NCBI RefSeq assembly: GCF_012976305.1
Contig: NZ_JABDSR010000002.1
Span: 62,001-126,000 of the forward strand
DNA length: 64,000 nucleotides
Origin: Peptoniphilus faecalis
GTDB lineage: Bacteria; Bacillota; Clostridia; Tissierellales; Peptoniphilaceae
Direction: 5' to 3'
In this document: in pieces, positions 1 to 10,039 of the stretch
Position numbering within the stretch: position 1 is the stretch's first letter
Layout: the number at the start of each line of letters is the position of its first letter
Translations under genes and position numbers: made by a program
The notes under the pieces: model-generated
What the model saw: the letters and a program-made list of their open reading frames with translations, nothing else
The model's database searches: none
What the model was told of the DNA's origin: nothing

Positions 1-3000
1 AAATCGGACTATGACCCTTCTGCACCTTTTAAGGAAAGATACGACTATGTTGGCAGCAAGAAGATTTCAAAGGGAGAAGTCGGCACATCTCCTGACCTTT
101 CAAAAGTAACTCCAGATGGAATAAAGTTCCCAGATATTGATAAAGAGGTTACTAGTAATCCAAATGAACTGGCAAAATACTATCATAGAAATGAAAATTT
201 AATAAAAGAAAAAAATGCAGGTGAAGATGGAAATCAAAAGCTAATTTCATCTACAGGAAAGACTGCATTTAGTATCTACTATGATAGAGAAGTCTATGAG
301 CTTGTATTTGAAAAAGCAAAAGTAATACAAGCAAAAGACACTTTTGACCCCATCATCACTAAAGACGGAGTAAGATATGATGCGAAAACCAATCCATATA
401 CAATAAAGGCTCGCTTCAATCAATCTTTGGCAGCTGCATGGCCAAGGGACAGTGAAATAGAGGGCTGGACGAGAAACTATTCCGGTCAAGGCTGGCTTAT
501 AAATTATGGTCGTTTTATATATAGAGATACGCCGCCTTATAGGCTTTCAGCTTCTGATTTTATAAATGCTGTAAATCAAGAGGGAAAGAGCTTTTTAAGT
601 AGAACCGACGTTAATATTGGACCAAGGCAGATAAGTTTAGGGATTGCCCAAGGACGAGTTTCAAATAATCATCCTGTACATGTGGATTTTTTCAAAGAGG
701 ATTTTGATGGAGTTTCTAAACTCGATTCTTCAATGTATTATTGGAAGTCCGACACCAAAAATTCCAGCTATAAGTTTCCACTTCCTGAACTTAAAGGTTT
801 TGAAGGAGCTTATGATGAAAAAGCACAAAGAGTTTACAGAAAAACTGATTCTTTTTGGGAAACTATAAATAATGGAAGACCTGATGGGCAAGTTCAATAT
901 GTAGACAGGCTTGGCGGCCAAAGAGCATCTAATAATGGATATTTAAAATTAGAATATACAAGAAATAAATATGATTTGACACTACATCCAACAAAGGGCA
1001 ATGCGACTACAATGCAAGTTCCTTATGACAAACCGCTAAAGGATTTAGACCTAGACACAAAATATGTGCCGGAAAGACCTCAAGGCATTCCAGATACCTA
1101 TGAATTTAAGGGCTGGGCATTAGACCCCGTAGGTCAAAATTTGGTAAAGGACTCCGCACAGACTATGCCAAACTACAAGTACGATCTATACGACCACTGG
1201 GCTGAAAAAGATATTAAGTGGAAGGTTACTTTGGATCCAAATGGCGGAAAATTAAAGGGTTCTAGCGAAAAGGTAATTGAAACGGTAAACAATGGAGCAA
1301 AGATAAGTCTTCAAAGTAAACCAACTAAAGAAGGTTCTACTTTTGCCGGCTGGGAATTAGTGCTTTTTAAAAGGGATGAAAAGGGTCAGTTAATACTTGA
1401 CGGCAGCGGAAGTCCTACAATAGATACAAGCTATTTTGACAAATATCATGTGCCTATAAGGTATGCAGAAGATAATCCGGTGGCTGAAGATATTTATCTA
1501 AAGGCAATGTGGGTCGCTACAAATAGAACCTATGCTACTGCTTATCATCATTTCTACGACCTTCAGGACAATGAAATTTTAGATAAAAAGAAAGAAATTA
1601 AACTTGAAAACTTGATAATAGGCGAATATGCAGCAGCTATGGCTCAATTTACAGGAGAAGATTGGCTTTTAAGAGATGATATACCAAATAATGAATATTA
1701 TCAAACTAAAATAATAGATGAAAATCCTGAAAATAATAAATTTGATTTTCATTATAGACCTTTTAGAACAAGACAGTACAATATCAACTACATCGACCAA
1801 AATGATAAAAATATAGTCCCACCGGAAAAAATTGAAAATGGCAAAAAGGATTATGATGCAGTGTCTTATAGAAATATACCGGGCTATAAATTGACATCAG
1901 CTCCTAATGTCGAACTTTCATTTGAATTGAATGAAAAGGGCGAGCTAACTAATATTAAGGGCTATGGAGATGGCGATGTTATTACAAATAAAGATAGCGT
2001 AAGCTTTAAATACGAAGACATTCGTGTGTTAAAGAGAAAATCAAAGGAAGCCGTAACTCCTGATGGATATCACAGAATAATCTTTAGGGCGGATGAAGGC
2101 GGAAATATTTCATTAGGCGATAAAGACCAAGGTGTGAAGGAGATTATATACGATGTAATTGACGGACTTGAATTTAAAAAGCTTCCAAAGGTCAATGCCT
2201 TTGCCGATGATTCCGGAAATTATGAATTTGATGAATGGAATGACGAAAGATTTTTAAATGACAATACGCCTATAAGAGAAGACCATATATTTACTGCTAA
2301 ATTTGTTTTAAAATCAAGTGGAAATGAAAAAATTGTGCCAAAGGGTTCTACTCCTACTGCAAAAGATTTATTGACTAATTATGAAGAATTGGAAAAGGCG
2401 GGAGCAAAATTCTCCTTTGAACCGATAGACACTTCAACAACTGGAGAAAAGACTGTTAACGTAACAATCCACTATCCAAGTGGCAAGACTGGCACTGTAA
2501 CTGCAAAAATAAAGGTAGTTCCAATTGTGGAAGAAGTTACAGATCCTAATGAGGAAGTCCCTGATTACTACACAAGGGTGGTTTTTGATGCCACAGAAGA
2601 TGGTAAGTTAAATGGAACAGATAAGACTACAAGAGTTTACAATGTTTATAAGGGCACAAATTGGAAAAGGACAAAATATGAAGGGCTTTCTATTCCTAGT
2701 GCAGCTTACAAAGACGGCACAAAATCCTTTGACAAATGGAATACCCTTCCTGAAGATAACTTTGAAGTAAAAGAGCCTTTCACAATTAAGGCAAGTTATG
2801 CTGATGTTAAAACTATAATCCCCTACGACCCTAGCGATCCAATGGGAAGACCTGATGAAAGATATGTGAGATTGACTTTTGAAGGAACAAAGGGGATAAA
2901 TCTTTCCGATGTCAAGTCTTACTATATTAAAAAGGATGCCGGAATAACTCTTGGAGATGCAAGTATTATTAAGCCTATTGGAAATCCAGAAATCGGATAC

Positions 3001-6000
3001 GCCTTTAATGGTTGGGATAAGGATGATACTACACCAATAAACACTGACATCGTGGTAAAAGCTAAGGCAGTGGAATTAGAAGATGTGATTGAAGTAAAAG
3101 ACGGCGTAAGTAGCCCAGAGGGTTATGTAACTGTAAAATTTATTTCAGGTGAAAATGGCGTAGTTGTTGAAAAATCCTACTATGTAAATCCAAATAAATA
3201 TGTAACACTTACTCCGCCAACAGATGGTGAAATAAATCCGGATACGGGCTATGAATTTTCTGCATGGGACAGAGATGTTACTCATAATCAACAATATAAA
3301 GTAGACACTGATATAAAAGCTGTGTTCTCTCCTACGGGTGCAATTTCAACTACTCCTGTTGATGGTTATAGCAAGATAACTTTTGAAATAGAAGGCGAAG
3401 GCGGAAGTATTGTAGGGCAAAATACAGTATATGTCGACCCTAATAGAAGGATAACTCTAAAAGGACCTAAGTTAGATGTGGAAGTCGGATATTACTTTGA
3501 CTCTTGGGATCCTCCTATAAATCAAACTACTTTTAGTGAAGATACTACTATAAAGGGAAGATTCAAGGCTTATGATGATATAATTCCAGAAAAAACAGAT
3601 GACGAAAGTACAAATTCAAAACCAGAGGGTTATGTTGAAGTTATATTAAATAATGGAGACGACGGATATATTAAAGATGATTTAAACACCATCTTCTATG
3701 TAAATCCTAAGAAGAATAAAACTTTGGGAGATATTTTAAGCAAATTTGCCGACACAGATGTAATTGCTTTCACCGGATATAAGTTTGATGGCTGGGACAA
3801 AGAAGCTAGTGAAAAAATCGACGGAAGCGAGATGACAATTTATGTAACTGCCGAGTACACTCCTCTTAAAAATGTAATCCCTGAAAAAGATGAAAGTGGC
3901 AATCTAAACAAAATTCCTAAGGGATATGTGAAAGTTGTCTTTGACACTACGGATAAGGGAAGCATTAAGGATTCCGCAGATACAATTAAAAATGTATATG
4001 TAAATCCGACTGTTCCCGTAAAACTTTACGATTTTAAACCAAATATAGATGCTAAAACTGGTTATGAATTTGTGGGTTGGACAGAAATCATAAATTACTC
4101 AGTCTTATACAGTGGTGGAGAGGTAATCACCGCAAGATACAATGAACTAGAAAATGTCTTAACAGAAGAAAAACCGGGCTATATAAAGGTAACTTTAGAT
4201 TCCGGTGAAGGAGGAAACTTCAAAGAGGGAGCTACTACAACTTATTGGGTAAAACCAAAGGTTGACGTTACTATTCCTCAAACAGAAGTAATAGAAAAAA
4301 CTGGAAAGAAATTCAAGTCTTGGGATAAACCTCTAACTATGAATATAAGTGACGGAAAAGAAGTTACAATCACTGCAACATATGACGACATCGACCCAAT
4401 TCTTCCTGCTGAAGGAGAAAAACCTAAGGGCTATGTTACAGTTGAATTTATTACTGACGGCAATGGAAAACTTTCCGGAACTACTAAGTACTATGTAAAT
4501 CCTAAGGCGGATGTCGATTTAACTAATAAGGCGGAAGGACTTGGATTTGAACCCGCTATTGGCTATGAAAAGGGAACATGGGAAGGCTCTATGACAGGTC
4601 CCTTTGTTGAAGGAATGAAGATAAAACATATCTTTAATAAACTAAAGGATGTTTATACAGCTGATGAATCGACGGATAAGCCTAAGGGCTATGTTACAGT
4701 TCTATTTATTACTGACGGCAACGGAACTCTTTCTGGAACAACTAAGTACTATGTAAATCCTAATGCAGGGGTAAAATTAGGGACGAGAGTAACAGTTCCT
4801 AAGTATACACCAAATCAAAATTATGTTTTCGACACTTGGCGTGAAACTTTAGATATGGATAGTGAAATAACCGGCGACAAAACCTATGTGGCAACCTTTA
4901 AGACCGACAAAGTGACACTAACTTATGTTGCAGATAAAGACAATCCTCAAGGTGTAAGCGGAGATGTTCCTGTTAAAACCGATGCCGATATTAATCAAAC
5001 TATAAGAATTGCCAATGAAGGAAATTTAAATAAGCCAAAGGCAAGATTTGTCGGTTGGAAAATTGGAGATGTGGTTTATCAACCGGGCGATGAATTTACA
5101 ATCACAAAGAATGAAATTGCCTATGCACAATGGGATGAAACAATGAGCGAAGTAAGCTTTGAATTTATCTCTCAAGATGATAGACCTTTACCTCAAGAAG
5201 TAATAGAACAAAAACCTATAAATATTGAAAAGAATATTGGAGAAGAATTTACGCCTCAATACAAGTTTAACGAAGTAAAAATTACCGATGCAAACGACCA
5301 AGGAGTTTGGAAATTTGTAAGCTGGAGTCCGGAAAGCTTATCTATTGATAAAGATAAGGCTAAGAATGTCTTTACAGGAACTTGGGAATTTGTCCCAAGA
5401 GGAAAAGTAAATTATGTTTTCGACTATGTATTTAAAAATGGCGAGGAAGAAGTTTTAAAACCTGAAGCAATAAGTGCCGACTTAGTAGATAGCATAGAAA
5501 AATATGAAGATGAAACTCTTGATATGCCAAATTATATCGGCGAGTATCCTGATACAGTAGATGACGTACCGGGAGTATGGAAGTTTGCGGGCTTTACAAA
5601 ATCTTCCGAACAAGCGGGCGAAGTGCATTTTATCGGTACTTGGAAATTTATTTCAAATGAAAAGGTGCTTGTAAGATATGAATACAAATTCGTAGATGAA
5701 GATGGCGAAGAAATTGAAAGACCTGCTGATTTCACACAGACTCCACCAGAGGGCAAGGAAATTTACAAGTCACAAAATGCAGAAGTTCCTACAACTCCAG
5801 TAGCAAATACTGAAGAAAAAACTGACTTTGCGACATATACTTTCTTAGGTTGGGAACCTGCTTATGAACAAGAAGACGTACAATCTGATGTTACTTTTGC
5901 AGGAACATGGAAAGTTGTAAAATTCGACAATATAAAATACGATGCAAAAGCTAGCATGATTACAAAAAATTATGGAGAAAATACTACTCCAGAAGAAATA

Positions 6001-6978
6001 GCAAATAGCATTGAATTAGTAGGATATAAGGGCGACAGAAGTGCGGTAAAATTTGAAATTTCTGATGAAACGACAATTCCTAATGGAAATCAAGCTGGAA
6101 GCTTTGTTGTAGGAGTGGATGTAACTTATCCAGATGGAACTAGTGATAAAGTTTATGTTAGAATTTTAGTTAAAGACCCAATCAAGCCTCATGAGCCTGA
6201 GCCTAGTTATCCAGATGAACCTTACTATCCATCTGAACCTTATATTCCATGGCGTCCAACTTGGCACGAACCTACTCAAAGGACTGTTGCTCCTTTGACA
6301 CCAATTGCTCCAAAGGTTGAAGTTTCTAAAGCTGAACCAAGGGTAGAAAGACATGAGGCATATATCTCTGGCTATCCAGATGGCACAGTTAGACCTGATG
6401 GAGAAATCACGAGGGCAGAAGTGGCTGCTATATTTGCAAGGTTGGCAGAAAAGAATACTCAAGGAGCCTTTGTGGACAAGTTTAGCGATGTAAAACAAGG
6501 TGATTGGTTTACAGAAAGTATAATGAAATTGACTTCTAAGGACATCATAAAGGGATATCCAGATGGAACATTTAAACCTAATAATAGCATTACAAGAGCT
6601 GAGTTTGCTGCTATTGCATCAAAATATATAAATGACAAAAAACTTGCAACAGAAAGCTTTGTAGACGTACCTTCAAATCACTGGGCAAGAGATGTAATAT
6701 CACAAGTTAAGGCACAAGGTTGGATCACTGGATATTCAGATGGAACATTTAAACCTGATGCACCTATCACGAGAGCAGAAGCAGTATCAATAGTAAATAG
6801 AATGTTTGATAGACAGGCTGATAGAGCCTTTGTAGATGAAAAGTCCTTTGAATTAAGAAAGTTCAAAGATTTAAGTACTTCTCATTGGGCATACTATGAT
6901 ATTTATGAAGCTACAAATACTCACTACTATGAAAAAGACGATCATGGCGTAGAAAGATGGAACAAAATAGCAAACTAA
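1..6978 (+). CDS. Giant repeat-rich surface protein with C-terminal SLH domains (5' end outside window)
   Basis: The frame is open from the first base, so at least 2,325 residues are present and the true start lies upstream. Reading from the N-terminal side there is an unrecognised region, Listeria-Bacteroides (InlB B-type) repeat-like units (nt ~970-1510), and a MucBP-like stretch (nt ~1770-2030). Ten related units of about 75-90 residues follow (nt ~2050-4910), each running GYVxVxF...YYVNPxxxVxL...GYxFxxW. Rib/alpha-like segments lie at nt ~2320-2530 and ~5930-6180, and three SHIRT-like domains at nt ~5140-5925. A Pro-rich linker (nt ~6180-6340) precedes three SLH domains with GYPDGTxxPxxxITRAE motifs (nt ~6360-6800) and the beginning of a fourth. 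SLH domains usually bind pyruvylated secondary wall polymer, so this is probably an exported stalk or adhesin. There is no LPXTG signal. The adhesive role is inferred. Confidence 0.9.
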   Translation, partial: KSDYDPSAPFKERYDYVGSKKISKGEVGTSPDLSKVTPDGIKFPDIDKEVTSNPNELAKYYHRNENLIKEKNAGEDGNQKLISSTGKTAFSIYYDREVYELVFEKAKVIQAKDTFDPIITKDGVRYDAKTNPYTIKARFNQSLAAAWPRDSEIEGWTRNYSGQGWLINYGRFIYRDTPPYRLSASDFINAVNQEGKSFLSRTDVNIGPRQISLGIAQGRVSNNHPVHVDFFKEDFDGVSKLDSSMYYWKSDTKNSSYKFPLPELKGFEGAYDEKAQRVYRKTDSFWETINNGRPDGQVQYVDRLGGQRASNNGYLKLEYTRNKYDLTLHPTKGNATTMQVPYDKPLKDLDLDTKYVPERPQGIPDTYEFKGWALDPVGQNLVKDSAQTMPNYKYDLYDHWAEKDIKWKVTLDPNGGKLKGSSEKVIETVNNGAKISLQSKPTKEGSTFAGWELVLFKRDEKGQLILDGSGSPTIDTSYFDKYHVPIRYAEDNPVAEDIYLKAMWVATNRTYATAYHHFYDLQDNEILDKKKEIKLENLIIGEYAAAMAQFTGEDWLLRDDIPNNEYYQTKIIDENPENNKFDFHYRPFRTRQYNINYIDQNDKNIVPPEKIENGKKDYDAVSYRNIPGYKLTSAPNVELSFELNEKGELTNIKGYGDGDVITNKDSVSFKYEDIRVLKRKSKEAVTPDGYHRIIFRADEGGNISLGDKDQGVKEIIYDVIDGLEFKKLPKVNAFADDSGNYEFDEWNDERFLNDNTPIREDHIFTAKFVLKSSGNEKIVPKGSTPTAKDLLTNYEELEKAGAKFSFEPIDTSTTGEKTVNVTIHYPSGKTGTVTAKIKVVPIVEEVTDPNEEVPDYYTRVVFDATEDGKLNGTDKTTRVYNVYKGTNWKRTKYEGLSIPSAAYKDGTKSFDKWNTLPEDNFEVKEPFTIKASYADVKTIIPYDPSDPMGRPDERYVRLTFEGTKGINLSDVKSYYIKKDAGITLGDASIIKPIGNPEIGYAFNGWDKDDTTPINTDIVVKAKAVELEDVIEVKDGVSSPEGYVTVKFISGENGVVVEKSYYVNPNKYVTLTPPTDGEINPDTGYEFSAWDRDVTHNQQYKVDTDIKAVFSPTGAISTTPVDGYSKITFEIEGEGGSIVGQNTVYVDPNRRITLKGPKLDVEVGYYFDSWDPPINQTTFSEDTTIKGRFKAYDDIIPEKTDDESTNSKPEGYVEVILNNGDDGYIKDDLNTIFYVNPKKNKTLGDILSKFADTDVIAFTGYKFDGWDKEASEKIDGSEMTIYVTAEYTPLKNVIPEKDESGNLNKIPKGYVKVVFDTTDKGSIKDSADTIKNVYVNPTVPVKLYDFKPNIDAKTGYEFVGWTEIINYSVLYSGGEVITARYNELENVLTEEKPGYIKVTLDSGEGGNFKEGATTTYWVKPKVDVTIPQTEVIEKTGKKFKSWDKPLTMNISDGKEVTITATYDDIDPILPAEGEKPKGYVTVEFITDGNGKLSGTTKYYVNPKADVDLTNKAEGLGFEPAIGYEKGTWEGSMTGPFVEGMKIKHIFNKLKDVYTADESTDKPKGYVTVLFITDGNGTLSGTTKYYVNPNAGVKLGTRVTVPKYTPNQNYVFDTWRETLDMDSEITGDKTYVATFKTDKVTLTYVADKDNPQGVSGDVPVKTDADINQTIRIANEGNLNKPKARFVGWKIGDVVYQPGDEFTITKNEIAYAQWDETMSEVSFEFISQDDRPLPQEVIEQKPINIEKNIGEEFTPQYKFNEVKITDANDQGVWKFVSWSPESLSIDKDKAKNVFTGTWEFVPRGKVNYVFDYVFKNGEEEVLKPEAISADLVDSIEKYEDETLDMPNYIGEYPDTVDDVPGVWKFAGFTKSSEQAGEVHFIGTWKFISNEKVLVRYEYKFVDEDGEEIERPADFTQTPPEGKEIYKSQNAEVPTTPVANTEEKTDFATYTFLGWEPAYEQEDVQSDVTFAGTWKVVKFDNIKYDAKASMITKNYGENTTPEEIANSIELVGYKGDRSAVKFEISDETTIPNGNQAGSFVVGVDVTYPDGTSDKVYVRILVKDPIKPHEPEPSYPDEPYYPSEPYIPWRPTWHEPTQRTVAPLTPIAPKVEVSKAEPRVERHEAYISGYPDGTVRPDGEITRAEVAAIFARLAEKNTQGAFVDKFSDVKQGDWFTESIMKLTSKDIIKGYPDGTFKPNNSITRAEFAAIASKYINDKKLATESFVDVPSNHWARDVISQVKAQGWITGYSDGTFKPDAPITRAEAVSIVNRMFDRQADRAFVDEKSFELRKFKDLSTSHWAYYDIYEATNTHYYEKDDHGVERWNKIAN

Positions 6979-7000
6979 TTCAATAGTTAAGACAAAAAGG

Positions 7001-7029
7001 AAATCGGAAAAGTCCGATTTCTTTTTTTA
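7001..7029 (+). terminator. Terminator after the surface protein gene
   Basis: AAATCGGA/TCCGATTT stem with an AAAG loop, followed by CTTTTTTT, 22 bp after the stop codon. Confidence 0.9.
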
Positions 7030-7130
7030 TGTTAATTTTCACAAGGATAGACCCTACTATTGTCATAGGAAGTTTATCCACTTGTTTTAATGAAAAAATA
7101 TAATTAGACTTTATAAAATATATTTTTGTA

Positions 7131-7153
7131 TAAAAAAAGGAGGCTAAACCTCC
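7131..7153 (-). terminator. Terminator of the PrsW-like gene
   Basis: Read on the minus strand: GGAGG-TTTAG-CCTCC stem followed by seven T. It lies about 45 bp beyond the stop of the minus-strand protease gene. Confidence 0.85.
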
Positions 7154-7198
7154 AATTTTACAATCAAATACAATTACAAGACAGTTTTTAATTCAATA

Positions 7199-8026
7199 CT
7201 AAACTTGAACTATTTTATCTCCTTCATCTAAAGAGTCCACAAAGGTAAATACATAATAGGCAAGGCATAGATTTATGCTTCCAAACAAAGGCGTTACCCA
7301 ATCTCCTTCAAGTGGAGAATTCCAAGCGAAATGTAGTACAATAGGTGCTATTAGGAAAAATAATGCCTTAGATTTTGGAATAGAAGTTTCTTTTTTCAAA
7401 AGAGCTATAAGTCCAACTCCAAATACTATTGCAAAATCCATATGACTGCCCAGTGCATTGGATACTCTTTCAAAGGCTATTGAAAAACCAGTATTTGTTT
7501 CGCCAAAGGTGCTTTGAAAAATATATGCAAAGTCCTCTAAAAGTTGAAAGCCAAAGCCGGAAATCATCCCCGATATAAAGGCATCTTTTAAAGAAATCTT
7601 TTTGCAGAAAAAGTATGTCAAAAGGACAACTATTCCCTTTGCTATCTCTTCTGTAAAGGGTGCTGTCATAGCTGCTCCCCATTTGCTGAGTATTTCCTTT
7701 GGAACATTAAGTGAAAATAGCAATAACGAAATTAGTGAATTGCCTTGACTTGCTAAATACAAGGGTATTGTAAATCCAAATATAAGACTTAGTAGCACGA
7801 CTTTGCCCGAAACATTAAATCTTTTTACTAAATAATATATAAATAGGGCAACAGGTATAGCATATAGGAACACTGTGCTTGCGGCAATGAGAAATATGGG
7901 AAATAATGCTTGTGACTTGTCCTTTTCTGCAAATTGAACAAAGTAATCATTAAATCCTATAAATACTAAAGCCAGGGTTATGATAATCAAAAGATTGCGT
8001 CCATAAATATTAATAAATTTTTTCAT
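7199..8026 (-). CDS. PrsW-family intramembrane glutamic protease-like membrane protein
   Basis: A 275-residue protein with about eight hydrophobic segments. The sequence APFTEEIAKG contains Glu126-Glu127 followed by Lys130, matching the EExxK catalytic motif of the PrsW family. The family cleaves membrane proteins within the bilayer; Bacillus PrsW starts release of SigW by cutting its anti-sigma factor. The substrate here is unknown. An ECF sigma/anti-sigma pair does occur in this window at 59.5-60.9 kb, but no direct link can be seen. The start ATG is preceded on the minus strand by GGGAGGATT. It is monocistronic, with its own terminator. Confidence 0.8.
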   Translation of the reverse strand: MKKFINIYGRNLLIIITLALVFIGFNDYFVQFAEKDKSQALFPIFLIAASTVFLYAIPVALFIYYLVKRFNVSGKVVLLSLIFGFTIPLYLASQGNSLISLLLFSLNVPKEILSKWGAAMTAPFTEEIAKGIVVLLTYFFCKKISLKDAFISGMISGFGFQLLEDFAYIFQSTFGETNTGFSIAFERVSNALGSHMDFAIVFGVGLIALLKKETSIPKSKALFFLIAPIVLHFAWNSPLEGDWVTPLFGSINLCLAYYVFTFVDSLDEGDKIVQV

Positions 8027-8462
8027 TTAATCCTCCCAATTTTTAAAATGTAAAAACTGCATAATAAAATGTAATCTGATTTAAAATATATTTAAAAATT
8101 AGGAAGAATAATAGCTAAAAATGTCAAACCCTAAAATCGCAAATCATAAGTATATTTACGAATTTAAAAGTTTGGCATTAAAAATTTGCATCTTCTCTAA
8201 CTTTTTATGTTATAAAAATAACATTGTATATGTAAAAAGTCAATATTTTTGTTATGGAAATAATGTGTCAAATATGCAATGCTCCAAGGCAAGCACCGCA
8301 AATATATTGAAAGCTAATTTTATTTTTAGTATAATTTTTATGGAAATATGGCGTGCTTAAATTAAGAACAAGTTTACTTGTAAATTTTATTTTATGTATT
8401 AAGTGTATACTCACATAATATATTTTTCGCCATTATAAAATATAAAATAACTCGGAGGTCTA
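8027..8462. other. AT-rich intergenic stretch, no recognised gene
   Basis: This 436-bp gap separates the divergent PrsW-like and CPBP genes and must hold both promoters. A 79-codon open frame on the plus strand (8121-8360) has no convincing ribosome site and an unusual Phe/Cys/Asn-rich composition, so it is not called as a gene. No riboswitch-like fold was recognised. Confidence 0.5.
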
Positions 8463-9182
8463 ATGAAGAAAAATTATACTATTTTATCCCTATATTATAT
8501 CCTAATGGCATTGGGCTTATTTGTTTGTAAGCATTTTTTAAATACGCCCTATGATTCATCTAATTTTAGTGAAAAATTCTTGCCCTTTATGATATTGTTG
8601 TCCCTATTGGTCTTATCTTATGGATTAAAAAATAAAGATCAATTAGTTTTATCAAAGAGCAAAAGCCCAAGTTATCTTCTCTCTGCCCTTATATTTGTCC
8701 CTGTAGCTGGTTTTGGAGTTTATTCAATAATAAAGGGTTTTAGTCTTAATTTAGCTTTCTTTATTCTCATTGTTGACACTGCCCTCATTGGCATAGCAGA
8801 AGAAGGGATGTTTAGAGGCATAGTATTAGGCGGCTTAGTGCGAAAAATTCATCCAGTATTGGCAATTTTAATATCCTCCTTTTTTTTCTCTTTGCTGCAT
8901 ATATTAAATATATTGGGAGGTTTGCCTTTTTCTGAAGTAACAAATCAAATGCTATCCACCTTTATTATGGGTGTATTTTTGGCATCAATGTATTTAGATA
9001 CAAAAAATATTATTTTCCCAATAATATTCCATTCCCTTTGGGACTATATATTGTTGAGCGAAAGCCTTGCAGATATATCCTTTTTACCTTTACTCCTTAT
9101 AGGTATAAATGTAGGTGAGATAATTGTTTCACTTTTAATAATTATAAAATTAATGAAGGCAAGTAAACAATTTTATATTTAG
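8463..9182 (+). CDS. CPBP-family (CAAX protease/Abi) intramembrane metalloprotease
   Basis: A 239-residue multi-pass membrane protein. Three family motifs are visible: EEGMFRG (Glu113-Glu114, Arg118), FFSLLH (His146) and HSLWD (His190, Asp194). These form the Glu/His active site of the CPBP (formerly Abi/CAAX) family. Members act as membrane proteases in bacteriocin immunity, peptide processing or protein maturation; the specific role here is unknown. An AACTCGGAGG ribosome site precedes the ATG. It stands alone and is followed at once by a terminator. Confidence 0.88.
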   Translation: MKKNYTILSLYYILMALGLFVCKHFLNTPYDSSNFSEKFLPFMILLSLLVLSYGLKNKDQLVLSKSKSPSYLLSALIFVPVAGFGVYSIIKGFSLNLAFFILIVDTALIGIAEEGMFRGIVLGGLVRKIHPVLAILISSFFFSLLHILNILGGLPFSEVTNQMLSTFIMGVFLASMYLDTKNIIFPIIFHSLWDYILLSESLADISFLPLLLIGINVGEIIVSLLIIIKLMKASKQFYI

Positions 9183-9188
9183 CTTCTA

Positions 9189-9217
9189 AAAAGTAGTGAG
9201 TTTTCACTACTTTTTTT
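9189..9217 (+). terminator. Terminator after the CPBP protease gene
   Basis: AAGTAGTGA-GTTT-TCACTACTT stem followed by a T run, a few bases after the stop codon. Confidence 0.9.
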
Positions 9218-9410
9218 GTAGTCGAATATTAGATCACACAAAACTAGGGTAGAATGCCTTCCCCTTTGCCCTAATTTTAAATTCCCTACTTATTATGTTT
9301 TGTTTAATAACTTACATATCAATATAAGCAATTAACTATGAGTTTATTTTTGTCGCACTTATCCTGATAATTTATACTTGTGTCGCCTTTAATTTTAAAA
9401 CTTATAAAAT

Positions 9411-9433
9411 TAAAAAAACCACATTTACTGTGG
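9411..9433 (-). terminator. Terminator of the XRE regulator gene
   Basis: On the minus strand CCACA-GTAAA-TGTGG is followed by seven T, just beyond the regulator stop codon. Confidence 0.85.
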
Positions 9434-9451
9434 CTCATAAACAAATTCAAA

Positions 9452-9838
9452 CTATTTTTTATTAATTTCTTTATACAATTTTATTTTTATCGCTGCCTTG
9501 TATCCAAACTCAATAATATCCTCAAGAAATTCTTCGTCATTTAAATATTCCTCATCTATTTCTTTTTTACAAAGTATTTTATCAATTTTATTTACCTTAA
9601 AAAATTTTTCTTCTTCTTTAAAGACCTTTTTATTTATATAATTTTCTCTTCCAAACATCTCGTCTATTGAAACATCAAATAACTCTGCAAGATCAATTAT
9701 TGTTTCTTTGTCTGGAAATCTTTCATCCGATTCATATCTTCCAATTGTCGGCCTCGATAAATTTAACTTTTCAGCTAATTCCTTTTGTGTAAGATTATTC
9801 TTTATTCTTAAATTCTTAATATTTTCTCCAAATGTCAT
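9452..9838 (-). CDS. XRE-family helix-turn-helix transcriptional regulator
   Basis: A 128-residue protein. Residues ~4-60 form a Cro/CI-type HTH, with NLTQKELAEKLNLSRPTIGR as the helix-turn-helix and SIDEMFG closing the domain. The remaining ~65 residues are a charged tail (Lys/Glu-rich) with no recognised domain. It is a single gene transcribed away from gltS, sharing a 200-bp divergent promoter region with it. It could therefore control itself and gltS, but this is inference from position only. Confidence 0.85.
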   Translation of the reverse strand: MTFGENIKNLRIKNNLTQKELAEKLNLSRPTIGRYESDERFPDKETIIDLAELFDVSIDEMFGRENYINKKVFKEEEKFFKVNKIDKILCKKEIDEEYLNDEEFLEDIIEFGYKAAIKIKLYKEINKK

Positions 9839-9932
9839 AAAATCACCTATTCAAAGATTAATTAAAATATATCACAAGGGCATTGTTATTTTATTTAATG
9901 TGCCAAATAGACGACTATTTTTGATTTCACTC

Positions 9933-9962
9933 TTGACAAGTTCCATTTCGACACCTTATAAT
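9933..9962 (+). promoter_or_regulatory. Sigma-A type promoter of gltS
   Basis: TTGACA (9933-9938) and TATAAT (9957-9962) separated by 18 bp. Both hexamers match consensus exactly and lie about 80 bp before the symporter start. Confidence 0.75.
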
Positions 9963-10004
9963 GGTTTTATAGAATTCTATTCTTTATCTAATTAAAGAAA
10001 AAAT

Positions 10005-10020
10005 AATTATCCGGATAATT
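10005..10020. promoter_or_regulatory. 16-bp perfect palindrome in the gltS leader
   Basis: AATTATCCGGATAATT is a perfect palindrome about 40 bp downstream of the -10 box and about 10 bp before the ribosome site of gltS. This is a roadblock-operator position. The cognate factor is unknown. Confidence 0.5.
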
Positions 10021-10039
10021 CCATTTATGAGGTGAATTT

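Noticed and set aside
2050-4910. CRISPR-like or tandem DNA array from the regular repeats
   Set aside because: The periodicity is in protein modules of about 75-90 residues with diverged DNA, not short identical repeats with spacers.
8121-8360. 79-codon open frame between the two protease genes
   Set aside because: No ribosome site at a proper distance, odd composition and no recognisable family. Likely chance in AT-rich DNA.
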